In this document: in pieces, positions 1-6,903 of the stretch
Numbering within the stretch: position 1 is the stretch's first letter
Layout of the letters: the number at the start of each line of letters is the position of its first letter
Assembly: GCA_011390435.1 (NCBI GenBank)
Contig: JAABSK010000093.1
Coordinates: 1-9,743, forward strand
Reading direction: 5' to 3'
DNA from: Desulfobacteraceae bacterium
GTDB lineage: Bacteria > Desulfobacterota > Desulfobacteria > Desulfobacterales > Desulfobacteraceae
DNA length: 9,743 nucleotides
Notes under the pieces: generated by a model
The model's input: the letters and a program-made list of their open reading frames with translations, nothing else
Database searches by the model: none
Told to the model about the DNA's origin: nothing
Program-made: the position numbers and the translations under genes

Positions 1-551
1 TCAAGTGCGGAGGTGGGTTCATCAAACAGCATGACCTTGGGTTTCATGCACAGGCTTCTGGCAATGGCAACCCGCTGCTGCTGGCCACCTGAAAGCTGGC
101 CAGGGTATTTTTGGGCCTGTTCTGCAATTTTGACCTTTTCAAGATAAAACATGGCAAGCGACTTTGCTTCTTTTTTGGGTGTTTTCCGCACCCAGATGGG
201 ACCAAGGGTTAGGTTTTCAAGGATTGTCAAGTGTGGGAACAGGTTGAAATCCTGAAATACCATGCCCACTTCAGCCCGGATACGTTCAATGGGTTTGAAA
301 TCAGGGGTCAGCTCTGTTCCGTCAATAAAAATTTTTCCGCTTTGATGGTTTTCCAGGCGGTTAATGCACCGGATAAGTGTTGATTTTCCTGAACCTGACG
401 GGCCGCAGATAACGATTTTTTCCTGTTTTTTTACGGCAAGATTGATATCTTTGAGCACATGAAAATCCCCATACCATTTGTTCAGGTTCTGAATTTGAAT
501 GATAAAGGAGTCGTCCCCACTGCCAGTGGTGTCGCGATAATCAGTTGCCAT
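1..551 (-). CDS. Polar amino acid ABC transporter ATP-binding protein (GlnQ type), 3' part missing
   Basis: ATPase subunit of an ABC importer of the GlnQ/HisP family, which couples ATP hydrolysis on the inner face of the membrane to uptake of polar amino acids. The window holds the first 183 codons; the rest lies left of base 1. Visible motifs: Walker [10 protein letters not shown] (about residues 50-58), Q-loop [13 protein letters not shown] (97-109), signature LSGGQQQR (153-160) and Walker [12 protein letters not shown] (173-183). MVFQ.F.LFPHLT followed by ENL..GP is typical of the amino acid subgroup. The ATG at 551 gives about 15 more N-terminal residues than E. coli GlnQ; no good ribosome binding site precedes it, and the in-frame TTG at 554 is also possible. 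It follows the acyl-CoA ligase gene by 82 bases on the same strand. No permease or binding-protein gene lies upstream, so any partners must be beyond the left edge. The family call is firm; the substrate is unknown. Confidence 0.93.
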   Translation of the reverse strand, partial: MATDYRDTTGSGDDSFIIQIQNLNKWYGDFHVLKDINLAVKKQEKIVICGPSGSGKSTLIRCINRLENHQSGKIFIDGTELTPDFKPIERIRAEVGMVFQDFNLFPHLTILENLTLGPIWVRKTPKKEAKSLAMFYLEKVKIAEQAQKYPGQLSGGQQQRVAIARSLCMKPKVMLFDEPTSAL

Positions 552-583
552 CAAGGTATTCAGTCATGGGAAAGGCTTTCTGA

Positions 584-625
584 TGCATTGCCATCTATGG
601 CAGTTGCGCCATGGATGGCAATGCA
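584..625 (-). repeat. 17-bp inverted repeat (hairpin) between the acyl-CoA ligase and ABC ATPase genes
   Basis: The arms 584-600 and 609-625 are complementary over 17 positions with one exception (596/613), around an 8-base loop at 601-608. The exception is a G-U pair if the plus strand is transcribed and an A-C mismatch in the minus-strand transcript of the flanking genes. The hairpin begins 8 bases after the ligase stop codon and ends 32 bases before the ATPase start. No T-run follows it in the minus direction, so it is not a classical intrinsic terminator. An mRNA-stabilising or processing hairpin between co-transcribed genes, or a dispersed palindromic repeat, are the likeliest readings. 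The structure is seen directly; the role is inferred. Confidence 0.75.
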
Positions 626-633
626 GTGATTAC

Positions 634-2364
634 TTATTTTCGTTCTTCATCTCTGAGAACGCGGCGAAGGACTTTGCCCACGTTGGATACCGGAATTTCA
701 TTTCGAAATTCAATGAATTTTGGCCGTTTGTATCCAGCCATGTTCTCTTTGCAGAATTCCCGCATTTCATCTTCGGTCATGCTCTCGCCGTCTTTCAGCT
801 TGATAAAGGCCTTGACCTTTTCTCCGCTTTTTTCATCAGGAATACCAACAACGGCTGTCAGCTCGACTTTTGGATGGGTATAGAGAATATCTTCAACATC
901 CCTTGGATAGACATTAAAGCCACCAACAATAATCATATCTTTTTTACGGTCAGTGATCAGCACATAACCATCCTCATCAATGTGCCCGATATCGCCGGTG
1001 AGAAAATACCGTTTCCCGTCGATATTGACAAACACCTCTGCATTTGCATCTTCTCTCTGCCAGTATCCTTTCATTACCTGGGGACCGGAAGCTGCGATTT
1101 CACCGTCTTCTCCCTGTGGAAGCACCTTTGTCGGGTCTTCAAGATCCACGATTTTAATATCGGTTCCAGGAACAGGAAATCCAATGGATCCGATTTTCCG
1201 GGTTTCCCTGAAAGAAGGATTCGCGCACAGGACCGGTGAGGTTTCTGTCAGACCATAGCCTTCAAAAATAATGGACCCGGTTTTTTCTTCAAACCGTTTG
1301 CAGACTTCAGGCGGAAGTGGCGCACCACCGGAAAAGCATCCCATCAGCGATGACAGGTCATATTTGTCGATGTCAGGATGGTTTGTAAATGCAACAAAGA
1401 TGGTTGGAACCGCAGACATGAACGTGGGTTTTTCTTTTTGAACCAGTTTGAGAACTTCGGTAAACGGAGGATTCCCAGCCCTTGGATCAGGGACGCAGAC
1501 CAGTTTCCCAGCCACTTTGGCTGACAGGAACAAGACCACGGTAATGCCAAAGCTGTGATACCAGGGCAGAACACCCAGCGAACAATGATAGCCGCCGGAT
1601 CGCATCCGTTCAGGTTTGCCGCCTTCTTCGTGAACCAGGCGGGAATATTGATAGATCGCTTCAACATTGGATGTAAAATTGCAATGGGTCAGTTCAGCAC
1701 CCTTTGGCAGTCCTGTGGTGCCACCAGTGTACAGCATGATGGCAGTGTCCTCTTCAGGGTTGATATTCACCGTAGGGGGAATGGGTTTTGAAGATGCCAC
1801 GATATCGTCAAATTTCAAATGGCCGGGTTGCAATTGGCCGGCTGTGGGGATTTTGCCCAGAAGACCGCCGATCATGCCCTTTATTTTGGGCAGATAGGAT
1901 TTGACATTACAGGCGATGACCGTTTTGACACCTGTGCCTTCAATGGCTTTCAGGGTATTGGGATACATTTCCGGATGGTCCATGCAAAATACCATTTTAG
2001 ACTGAGAATCTTTGAGCTGGTGATTAAGCTCCGGGGCCGTGTAGGAGGGGTTGCAGTTGACGGCAGTGGCACCAGCCTTGAGGATCCCGAACAGAATTTC
2101 CGGAAACTGGGGCAGATTCGGTAAAAATATGGCAACTTTATCCCCCTTGCCGATCCCCTGTCCGGCAAGGAAATTGGCCACTCTGTCCGCAGTGTCCTTG
2201 ACCTGGGCAAACGTTCGTGAAGCACCGCTGAAAACAGTGAACGGCAGATTGGGATAGTCTCGGGCTGAGTCATCCAAAAATTTAAACACAGGGAACTTGT
2301 AATCAGTACACGTATGCGATACGCCTTCCGGCCAATAAGGGGTTTTCCATATAGGCTCACTCAT
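634..2364 (-). CDS. Long-chain fatty acid--CoA ligase (AMP-forming acyl-CoA synthetase, FadD-like)
   Basis: ANL-superfamily enzyme that activates a carboxylic acid with ATP to an acyl-adenylate and transfers it to coenzyme A, in the cytoplasm or at the inner membrane. The 576-residue protein is of normal family length and appears complete. Motifs in order: phosphate-binding loop YTGGTTGLPKGA (212-223), GYGLTETSP (369-377), TGD (456-458), the hinge stretch DRKKDMIIVGGFNVYP (472-487) and the C-terminal catalytic lysine in NVGKVLRR (Lys564). The start at 2364 is supported by AAGGAG at 2374-2379 (minus strand), nine bases upstream. It is the first gene of a minus-strand unit, with the ABC ATPase downstream. 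The best match in style is long-chain fatty acyl-CoA ligase, but medium-chain, branched or aromatic acids cannot be excluded from sequence alone, so I give no gene symbol. Confidence 0.93.
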   Translation of the reverse strand: MSEPIWKTPYWPEGVSHTCTDYKFPVFKFLDDSARDYPNLPFTVFSGASRTFAQVKDTADRVANFLAGQGIGKGDKVAIFLPNLPQFPEILFGILKAGATAVNCNPSYTAPELNHQLKDSQSKMVFCMDHPEMYPNTLKAIEGTGVKTVIACNVKSYLPKIKGMIGGLLGKIPTAGQLQPGHLKFDDIVASSKPIPPTVNINPEEDTAIMLYTGGTTGLPKGAELTHCNFTSNVEAIYQYSRLVHEEGGKPERMRSGGYHCSLGVLPWYHSFGITVVLFLSAKVAGKLVCVPDPRAGNPPFTEVLKLVQKEKPTFMSAVPTIFVAFTNHPDIDKYDLSSLMGCFSGGAPLPPEVCKRFEEKTGSIIFEGYGLTETSPVLCANPSFRETRKIGSIGFPVPGTDIKIVDLEDPTKVLPQGEDGEIAASGPQVMKGYWQREDANAEVFVNIDGKRYFLTGDIGHIDEDGYVLITDRKKDMIIVGGFNVYPRDVEDILYTHPKVELTAVVGIPDEKSGEKVKAFIKLKDGESMTEDEMREFCKENMAGYKRPKFIEFRNEIPVSNVGKVLRRVLRDEERK

Positions 2365-2609
2365 TTTTGATTTCTCCTTGTTGTTTAAGTGTTGTAAGAC
2401 GAAGGATAAGCCATATTTATCCGGTATCTTAAGTTAATCCGTAAAACTTTGTTTACATTCTTATACATAACTATTGCAAGGATTGAAAAGGATTTTTTAT
2501 TGTTTGCACCCGAATTTTTACCAGATGAATTCCAGAAGTGAAAAATTTTATCTGTTTTCCGACGCAATCTTCTGATATCCATGGTGAGATTTGCCGCTGC
2601 AATGGTTTT

Positions 2610-2631
2610 TCACGGGATCGCCGTGATTTTT
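2610..2631 (+). terminator. Candidate intrinsic terminator upstream of the SH3 protein / nadB operon
   Basis: TCACGG (2610-2615) and CCGTGA (2621-2626) form a perfect 6-bp stem with a GATCG loop, followed at once by five T residues (2627-2631). This is the shape of a short Rho-independent terminator read on the plus strand. It lies just upstream of a candidate promoter for the SH3-protein gene, so it may block transcription entering from the left rather than attenuate the operon. No plus-strand gene ends before it, which leaves its purpose open. The stem is short, so a chance palindrome is possible. Confidence 0.4.
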
Positions 2632-2635
2632 CATG

Positions 2636-2664
2636 TTGATAAAGACACGCTTCAATGGTAATGG
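2636..2664 (+). promoter_or_regulatory. Candidate sigma70-type promoter for the SH3 protein / nadB operon
   Basis: A -35-like TTGATA (2636-2641, five of six consensus bases) is followed after 17 bases by TAATGG (2659-2664), a weak -10 that is preceded by TG one base upstream (2656-2657), as in extended -10 promoters. It sits about 45 bases before the start codon at 2708. The match is by eye only, and the -10 is poor. Confidence 0.3.
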
Positions 2665-2707
2665 ATGGGTTTGAGACGATATGATAAAGGAATAAAGGAT
2701 AGAAAAA

Positions 2708-3325
2708 ATGACCCCAAAGAGATGTCAATATGTCGGAGCGATGGTGCTGTGTATTTTTCTTTTCGCAGGCCATGGTTTTGCTGATGATATTTATGTGACA
2801 GGTGTGACCAACATCACCATGCGGACAGGCCCGGGTGTGGAGCATAAGATTGTCGCCATGCTTCAGTCAGGTACAAAACTGGAAATTGTTGAGTACCAGA
2901 CGGACTGGAGCCAGGTAAAAACAGACCAGGGAAAAATCGGCTGGGTTTTGTCACGGTTTCTCACCAAAAAGGTTCCAGATGCACTTTTGGTGGAAAAACT
3001 GGAAAAAGAAAACCAGGAACTGGTAACACGGCTTGCATCACTGGAATCGGAAAATCAAGAACTCACCGTCAAAAATGGTGCCTTGGTTGAAATTGAAGAA
3101 CAATATGTGCAGCTCAAAAAAGAATCAGCGGATTTTTTAAAGTTGGATGCCATGTACAAAGAGATGATTGAGCAGAACGCAGCCCAGAAAAAACGGATTG
3201 AAAAGCTGGAAAATGATTTGAACAATGAGACCAATGTCTGGTTTCTCATCGGCCCAGGCGTGTTCATCATCGGTCTTATCTTTGGTTTAAGCACACGCAA
3301 GAGAAGAAAAAGCAGTCTGTTATGA
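2708..3325 (+). CDS. Membrane-anchored SH3-domain protein with coiled coil (YgiM/TIGR04211-like)
   Basis: A 205-residue envelope protein of unknown role. Order of parts: a signal peptide or N-terminal hydrophobic helix (about residues 8-25, ending near GFADD), a bacterial SH3 domain (about 28-86, with the characteristic MRTGPGVEHKIVAMLQSG and W.QVKT.QGKIGWV patterns), a charged coiled coil (about 93-173, several leucine heptads), one transmembrane helix (about 177-195) and a short basic tail (RKRRK). Length and architecture match E. coli YgiM and the SH3-and-anchor family. Bacterial SH3 domains often bind cell-wall peptides, so the domain probably lies in the periplasm with the basic tail in the cytoplasm. 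AAAGGA at 2694-2699 lies eight bases before the ATG. The stop overlaps the nadB start (ATGA, 3322-3325), which implies translational coupling although no functional link to NAD synthesis is obvious. Confidence 0.85.
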   Translation: MTPKRCQYVGAMVLCIFLFAGHGFADDIYVTGVTNITMRTGPGVEHKIVAMLQSGTKLEIVEYQTDWSQVKTDQGKIGWVLSRFLTKKVPDALLVEKLEKENQELVTRLASLESENQELTVKNGALVEIEEQYVQLKKESADFLKLDAMYKEMIEQNAAQKKRIEKLENDLNNETNVWFLIGPGVFIIGLIFGLSTRKRRKSSLL

Positions 3326-4941
3326 TAAAGAAAACCGATTTTTTAGTGATTGGAAGCGGCATTGCCGGGTTAAGTTATGCCTTGAAAATGGCCAGGTTGG
3401 GAACAGTTACCATCATTACCAAAAAACAGATCCACAAAACCAACACAGCCCTGGCTCAGGGGGGTGTGGCAGCGGTGTTCAGTGATATTGATTCGTTTGA
3501 TCTCCACATCAAGGACACCCTTGCAGCAGGCGATGGGTTGTGCACTGTGGAAGTGGCATCCATGGTGGTAAAAGACGGACCTTTGCGAATCAAGGAACTG
3601 GTCCGGCAGGGGGCCTGTTTTAATAAGGATGGTAACGGAGAATATGATTTTTCCCTGGGCAGGGAAGGGGGGCATTCTGCCAAACGGATTGTGTATGCCC
3701 ATGATTTGACTGGTAAGGAAATTGAAGACACCCTGGTGAAAAATGTGGAGCAAAATGACAAGATCACCATTCTGGAAAATCATGTTGCAGTAGACCTGAT
3801 CACCCTCACCAGCAGCATCCGCAGCGGGCTTTTGGTGACCCAGAAAGAGAATATCTGCTGTGGCGCCTATGTGTTGAATCAAGCAACCGGTGAAATTGAA
3901 ACCTTCTATGCCGGCATCACCCTGCTGGCAACCGGTGGCGCCAGCAAGGTCTATCTTTACACCTCCAATCCGGATATTGCCACAGGCGACGGAATCGCCA
4001 TGGCATACCGGGCAGGTGCGTCTGTTGCCAACCTGGAATTTGTACAGTTTCATCCCACCTGCCTGTTTCATCCGGATGCAAAAAATTTTTTGATTTCTGA
4101 AGCTGTCAGGGGAGAAGGGGCCTACCTGGTAGATGAAAAGGGTCGGCGATTTATGGAACATTATTCTCCGGACCGGGAACTGGCCTGCAGGGATGTCGTG
4201 GCCAGAGCCATTGACACCGAGCTGAAGCGTACTGGAGCGGATGCTGTGTTTCTGGACATCACCCACAGGGATCCGGACTTTATCCGGCAGCGGTTTCCCA
4301 ATATTTATCAAAAATGTCTGGAATTCGGCATTGATATCACCTGTGACCGCATTCCAGTGGTCCCGGCTGCTCATTATATGTGCGGGGGTGTGGCCACGGA
4401 TTTGAACGGGAAAACCGATATTCAGCGCCTTTATGCGGTCGGTGAAACCGCCTGCACCGGATTCCACGGTGCCAACCGCCTGGCGTCAAATTCATTGCTC
4501 GAAGCCCTTGTCTTCTCGCACAGGGCAGCGGAAGATGCAGCCCGGGATTTTGTTGCCGGCGAAAAAGAGCTGTCGGTTGAGCTGAATCAATGGGATGAAA
4601 CCAATGTCACAGATTCTGATGAAGCCATTGTTGTGTCCCATAACTGGGATGAAATCCGGCGGCTGATGTGGAATTATGTGGGGATTGTAAGGTCAGACAA
4701 GCGGCTTCAGCGAGCCCTGCGGCGGATTCAGAATATCAAAGAGGAGATCAATGAATATTATTGGAACTTCAAGGTCACTGCAGATTTGGTCGAGCTGCGC
4801 AATCTTGCCACAGTGGCAGACTTGATTATCCGTTCCGCCTTGATCCGCAAAGAAAGCCGGGGATTGCATTACAATATCGGTTATCCCGAGAAGGACGATG
4901 CCAACTGGCTGAAACCCACCATTCTGAAAAAACGGTTTTAA
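3322..4941 (+). CDS. nadB: L-aspartate oxidase
   Basis: FAD enzyme that oxidises L-aspartate to iminoaspartate, which quinolinate synthase (NadA) condenses with dihydroxyacetone phosphate in de novo NAD synthesis. In anaerobes fumarate is the expected electron acceptor. At 539 residues it is almost the length of E. coli NadB (540). Visible: the N-terminal FAD-binding VIGSGIAGLSYA (9-20), TALAQGGVAA (42-51), REGGHS (114-119), the capping-domain FHPT (243-246) and SEAVRGEGAYLV (259-270), and the active-site segments RDVVARA (Arg290), AAHYMCGG (His351) and GANRLASN (Arg386). These three residues fall at the positions I recall for the E. coli active site. The C-terminal helical domain of the succinate dehydrogenase/fumarate reductase flavoprotein superfamily is present. 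The REGGHS and RLASN patterns favour NadB over SdhA/FrdA. The start overlaps the upstream stop by four bases. Neither nadA nor nadC is in the window. Confidence 0.95.
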   Translation: MIKKTDFLVIGSGIAGLSYALKMARLGTVTIITKKQIHKTNTALAQGGVAAVFSDIDSFDLHIKDTLAAGDGLCTVEVASMVVKDGPLRIKELVRQGACFNKDGNGEYDFSLGREGGHSAKRIVYAHDLTGKEIEDTLVKNVEQNDKITILENHVAVDLITLTSSIRSGLLVTQKENICCGAYVLNQATGEIETFYAGITLLATGGASKVYLYTSNPDIATGDGIAMAYRAGASVANLEFVQFHPTCLFHPDAKNFLISEAVRGEGAYLVDEKGRRFMEHYSPDRELACRDVVARAIDTELKRTGADAVFLDITHRDPDFIRQRFPNIYQKCLEFGIDITCDRIPVVPAAHYMCGGVATDLNGKTDIQRLYAVGETACTGFHGANRLASNSLLEALVFSHRAAEDAARDFVAGEKELSVELNQWDETNVTDSDEAIVVSHNWDEIRRLMWNYVGIVRSDKRLQRALRRIQNIKEEINEYYWNFKVTADLVELRNLATVADLIIRSALIRKESRGLHYNIGYPEKDDANWLKPTILKKRF

Positions 4942-5654
4942 CTGGCGGATAAACCGGGGCGTGTACCGATGAAAAGGGTGACAATGCCAAGTGACATCTG
5001 TTGATAGCGGATGGATGTCAGGCCTGCCCGGCACATGACGTTTGCAAACTCAGCAGCCGAGGGAAATTTCAGGACAGATTCCGGCAGATAGGTGTAGGCA
5101 TTTTTATCTGTTGACAAAAAAGAACCGATCCTGGGCAGAATTTTTTGAAAATACAGAAGATAGAGCCATTTGAGCCATTTTTTTTCAGGGGTGGTCAACT
5201 CAAGGACCACCAGACGGCCACCGGGTTTGAGCACATCAAAAAAAGCAGTGACAGCCTGTTGTCGGTTCATGATATTTCGGATGCCAAAGGCAATGAATAC
5301 AGCATCAAACTGCCCGGAGGAAAAAGGCAGGGCAAGCGCATCCCCATTGACCAGGCAGATGTTTTCCAACGTTGCTTTCTTCAGTTTTTTCTGGCCCAGA
5401 TGCAACATTCCCATTGAAAAATCCAGACCAACAATACGGGCCTGGCCATTGAGTGCTGTATTGACCTCCATGGCCACATCGCAGGTGCCGCAGGCAACAT
5501 CCAGGACAGCGCTGTTTTTTTCAAGGGTTGCCGCCGCAACCATCCGGGTGCGCCAGAGGGTATCCTGATGAAGGCTCAGGAGCCGGTTTAAAAAGTCATA
5601 TCTGGGAGCGATGCGGTCAAACATTGCCTTGACAAAATCAAGTTCTTTTATCAT
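4938..5654 (-). CDS. ubiE: UbiE/MenG-type C-methyltransferase (demethylmenaquinone methyltransferase)
   Basis: Class I SAM-dependent methyltransferase of the UbiE/COQ5 family, which adds the C-methyl group to the quinone ring in the last step of menaquinone (or in ubiquinone) synthesis. In a Desulfobacterota-like anaerobe the product would be menaquinone, so menG is equally apt. Family signatures: FDRIAPRYDFLN (12-23), SAM motif I LDVACGTCD (51-59), GLDFSMGML (77-85), NGDALALPF (103-111), the hallmark FGIRNI (123-128) and LKPGGRLVVLEL (142-153). The third glycine of the usual GTGD is Cys58. The ATG at 5654 gives 238 residues and has CAGG nine bases upstream; an in-frame TTG at 5663 would add three residues but leaves the AGG touching the start, so I prefer the ATG. 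It converges on nadB and the two TAA stops share TTAA at 4938-4941. Confidence 0.88.
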   Translation of the reverse strand: MIKELDFVKAMFDRIAPRYDFLNRLLSLHQDTLWRTRMVAAATLEKNSAVLDVACGTCDVAMEVNTALNGQARIVGLDFSMGMLHLGQKKLKKATLENICLVNGDALALPFSSGQFDAVFIAFGIRNIMNRQQAVTAFFDVLKPGGRLVVLELTTPEKKWLKWLYLLYFQKILPRIGSFLSTDKNAYTYLPESVLKFPSAAEFANVMCRAGLTSIRYQQMSLGIVTLFIGTRPGLSAS

Positions 5655-5773
5655 CGTTGACAACCTGGATTTGTGAGTTAGCTTAAGTTATTTTACAAGA
5701 CAGCTTGAACACGTACCACAAGATGGGAAGAATTACAATTTTAAAACAGATCAGCTAAATGATGAAGGTGGTT

Positions 5774-5777
5774 GGGG
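5774..5777 (+). promoter_or_regulatory. Ribosome binding site that favours the ATG start of dnaJ
   Basis: GGGG lies six bases before the ATG at 5784. The competing in-frame TTG at 5772 has GAAGG only three bases upstream (5764-5768), too close for good initiation, and the J domain itself begins right after the ATG (DYYEILGV). Confidence 0.5.
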
Positions 5778-5783
5778 CTCCAT

Positions 5784-6881
5784 ATGACGGATAAAAGAGA
5801 CTATTATGAAATTCTTGGTGTTTCCAGGGATGTTGAAAAATTGGAACTGAAAAAAGCCTATCGAAAACTGGCCATTAAATATCATCCAGACAAGAATCCG
5901 GGGAACAGGGAAGCAGAAGAAAAATTCAAGGAAGCATCAGAAGCCTACGAAGTGCTCAATGATGATAACAAGCGCCAGATTTATGACCAGTTTGGTCACC
6001 GGGGGCTGGAAGGTGCCGGCCACTCAGGCCCCAGTGGTTTTGAAGATATCTTTTCAAGTTTTGGGGATATTTTTGAAGATTTTTTTGGATTTGGTGGCGG
6101 TGGCCGTGGCAACCGGGTTCGAAAAGGAAGTGATCTTCGTTATGACATGACCATTGATTTTATGGAGGCCGCCTTTGGTACGGAAAAGACCATCACCATT
6201 CCCAAAATGGATCTGTGTGATCTTTGCAAGGGGTCTGGCTGTGCTGAAGGCAAATCTCCCCAGACCTGTTCCCAGTGCAATGGCACAGGCCAGTTTATTC
6301 AGAGCCAGGGTTTTTTCAAAGTCAAAACCTCCTGTCCCTATTGCAAAGGGCATGGAACGGTTATCACAGATCCGTGCACAAAATGCCGGGGACAGGGGCG
6401 CGTGGAAATTACACGGAAGGTTCAGGTGAAAATACCTGCGGGTGTGGATGTCGGATCAAAACTCCGCCTCACAGGAGAGGGAGAGGCATCACCATCGCCT
6501 GGCGGTCCTTCAGGCGACCTGTATGTGGTTATCAATGTCAAGCCCCACAAACGGTTCCAGCGGGATCATACCGATGTGATCTGTGCCATTGACATTTCAT
6601 TTGTTCAGGCAGCGCTGGGAGATGAAATCACCATCCCAACCCTTGTGGGAGAAGAAAAACTCAAGATTCCCAAAGGGACACAGTATGGAGATCTGTTCCG
6701 ATTGAAAGGCGAGGGGATCGCCTCTTTGCGAACAGGGCGCAGGGGGGATCAGATCATCAAAGTGATCATCAAGACGCCGACCAAACTGAACCAGAAGCAA
6801 ATTGAGCTGCTGCAGGAATTTGACAGGCTGGATTCCAATAAAATCTCCAACAAATTAAAAAATCTGTTTAAAAAGCTTTAA
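5784..6881 (+). CDS. dnaJ: Chaperone protein DnaJ (type I Hsp40)
   Basis: Co-chaperone that delivers unfolded proteins to DnaK and stimulates its ATPase through the J domain; cytoplasmic. From the ATG at 5784 the protein has 365 residues, slightly shorter than the typical 375-380. Parts in order: J domain (about 5-70) with the HPD motif at 34-36; a short Gly/Phe-rich linker (about 73-110); the zinc-finger domain with all four CxxCxGxG repeats intact (C145/C148, C162/C165, C184/C187, C198/C201); and two C-terminal substrate-binding subdomains, including [15 protein letters not shown]. All hallmarks of a functional DnaJ (not CbpA) are present. It is not next to dnaK or grpE. No CIRCE inverted repeat and no clear heat-shock sigma promoter was seen in the 129 bases upstream. 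queD follows after 22 bases and is probably co-transcribed. Confidence 0.96.
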   Translation: MTDKRDYYEILGVSRDVEKLELKKAYRKLAIKYHPDKNPGNREAEEKFKEASEAYEVLNDDNKRQIYDQFGHRGLEGAGHSGPSGFEDIFSSFGDIFEDFFGFGGGGRGNRVRKGSDLRYDMTIDFMEAAFGTEKTITIPKMDLCDLCKGSGCAEGKSPQTCSQCNGTGQFIQSQGFFKVKTSCPYCKGHGTVITDPCTKCRGQGRVEITRKVQVKIPAGVDVGSKLRLTGEGEASPSPGGPSGDLYVVINVKPHKRFQRDHTDVICAIDISFVQAALGDEITIPTLVGEEKLKIPKGTQYGDLFRLKGEGIASLRTGRRGDQIIKVIIKTPTKLNQKQIELLQEFDRLDSNKISNKLKNLFKKL

Positions 6882-6903
6882 CCGGAGATAAAGGATAATC
6901 AAT

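Larger units (their letters stand above)
2365..2707. other. Divergent intergenic region, no convincing gene
   Basis: 343 AT-rich bases between the divergent acyl-CoA ligase and SH3-protein genes. It must hold promoters for both. Seen in it: a short inverted repeat GGATAA/TTATCC (2404-2409 and 2417-2422, 7-base loop) on the ligase side; a TATAAG -10-like hexamer read on the minus strand at 2460-2465 without a good -35; a terminator-like hairpin at 2610-2631; and a candidate plus-strand promoter at 2636-2664. Short reading frames here lack ribosome binding sites or look non-coding. No recognised riboswitch or tRNA was seen. Confidence 0.6.

Noticed and set aside
583..1239. 218-codon plus-strand open frame
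   Set aside because: It lies almost wholly antisense to the acyl-CoA ligase, starts inside the 584-625 hairpin and resembles no protein; the minus-strand frame has every family motif.
2525..2575. 16-codon plus-strand frame as a possible leader peptide for attenuation
   Set aside because: No ribosome binding site, no run of one amino acid, and no competing hairpin pair around it.
2385..2582. 65-codon minus-strand frame just upstream of the acyl-CoA ligase
   Set aside because: AT-rich composition with a Lys/Asn/Ile/Arg-rich product, no ribosome binding site, and it runs through the likely promoter of the ligase.
2581..2661. 26-codon plus-strand frame (begins MVRFAAAMVF) across the terminator-like hairpin
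   Set aside because: No ribosome binding site precedes the ATG, and the frame consists largely of the hairpin itself. A leader peptide cannot be excluded but is not supported.
3370..4467. 365-codon minus-strand open frame
   Set aside because: It is fully antisense to nadB, whose active-site residues are all intact; the long frame is a by-product of nadB codon use.
5655..5663. TTG start (5663) for the UbiE-type methyltransferase
   Set aside because: It adds only three residues and has no spaced ribosome binding site; the ATG at 5654 has one nine bases upstream.
5655..5783. Possible CIRCE or heat-shock promoter upstream of dnaJ
   Set aside because: CTTGAA at 5704-5709 resembles a heat-shock -35, but no CCCCAT-like -10 follows at the right distance, and the CIRCE arms TTAGCACTC/GAGTGCTAA are absent. 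TTGACA at 5657-5662 also has no good -10.
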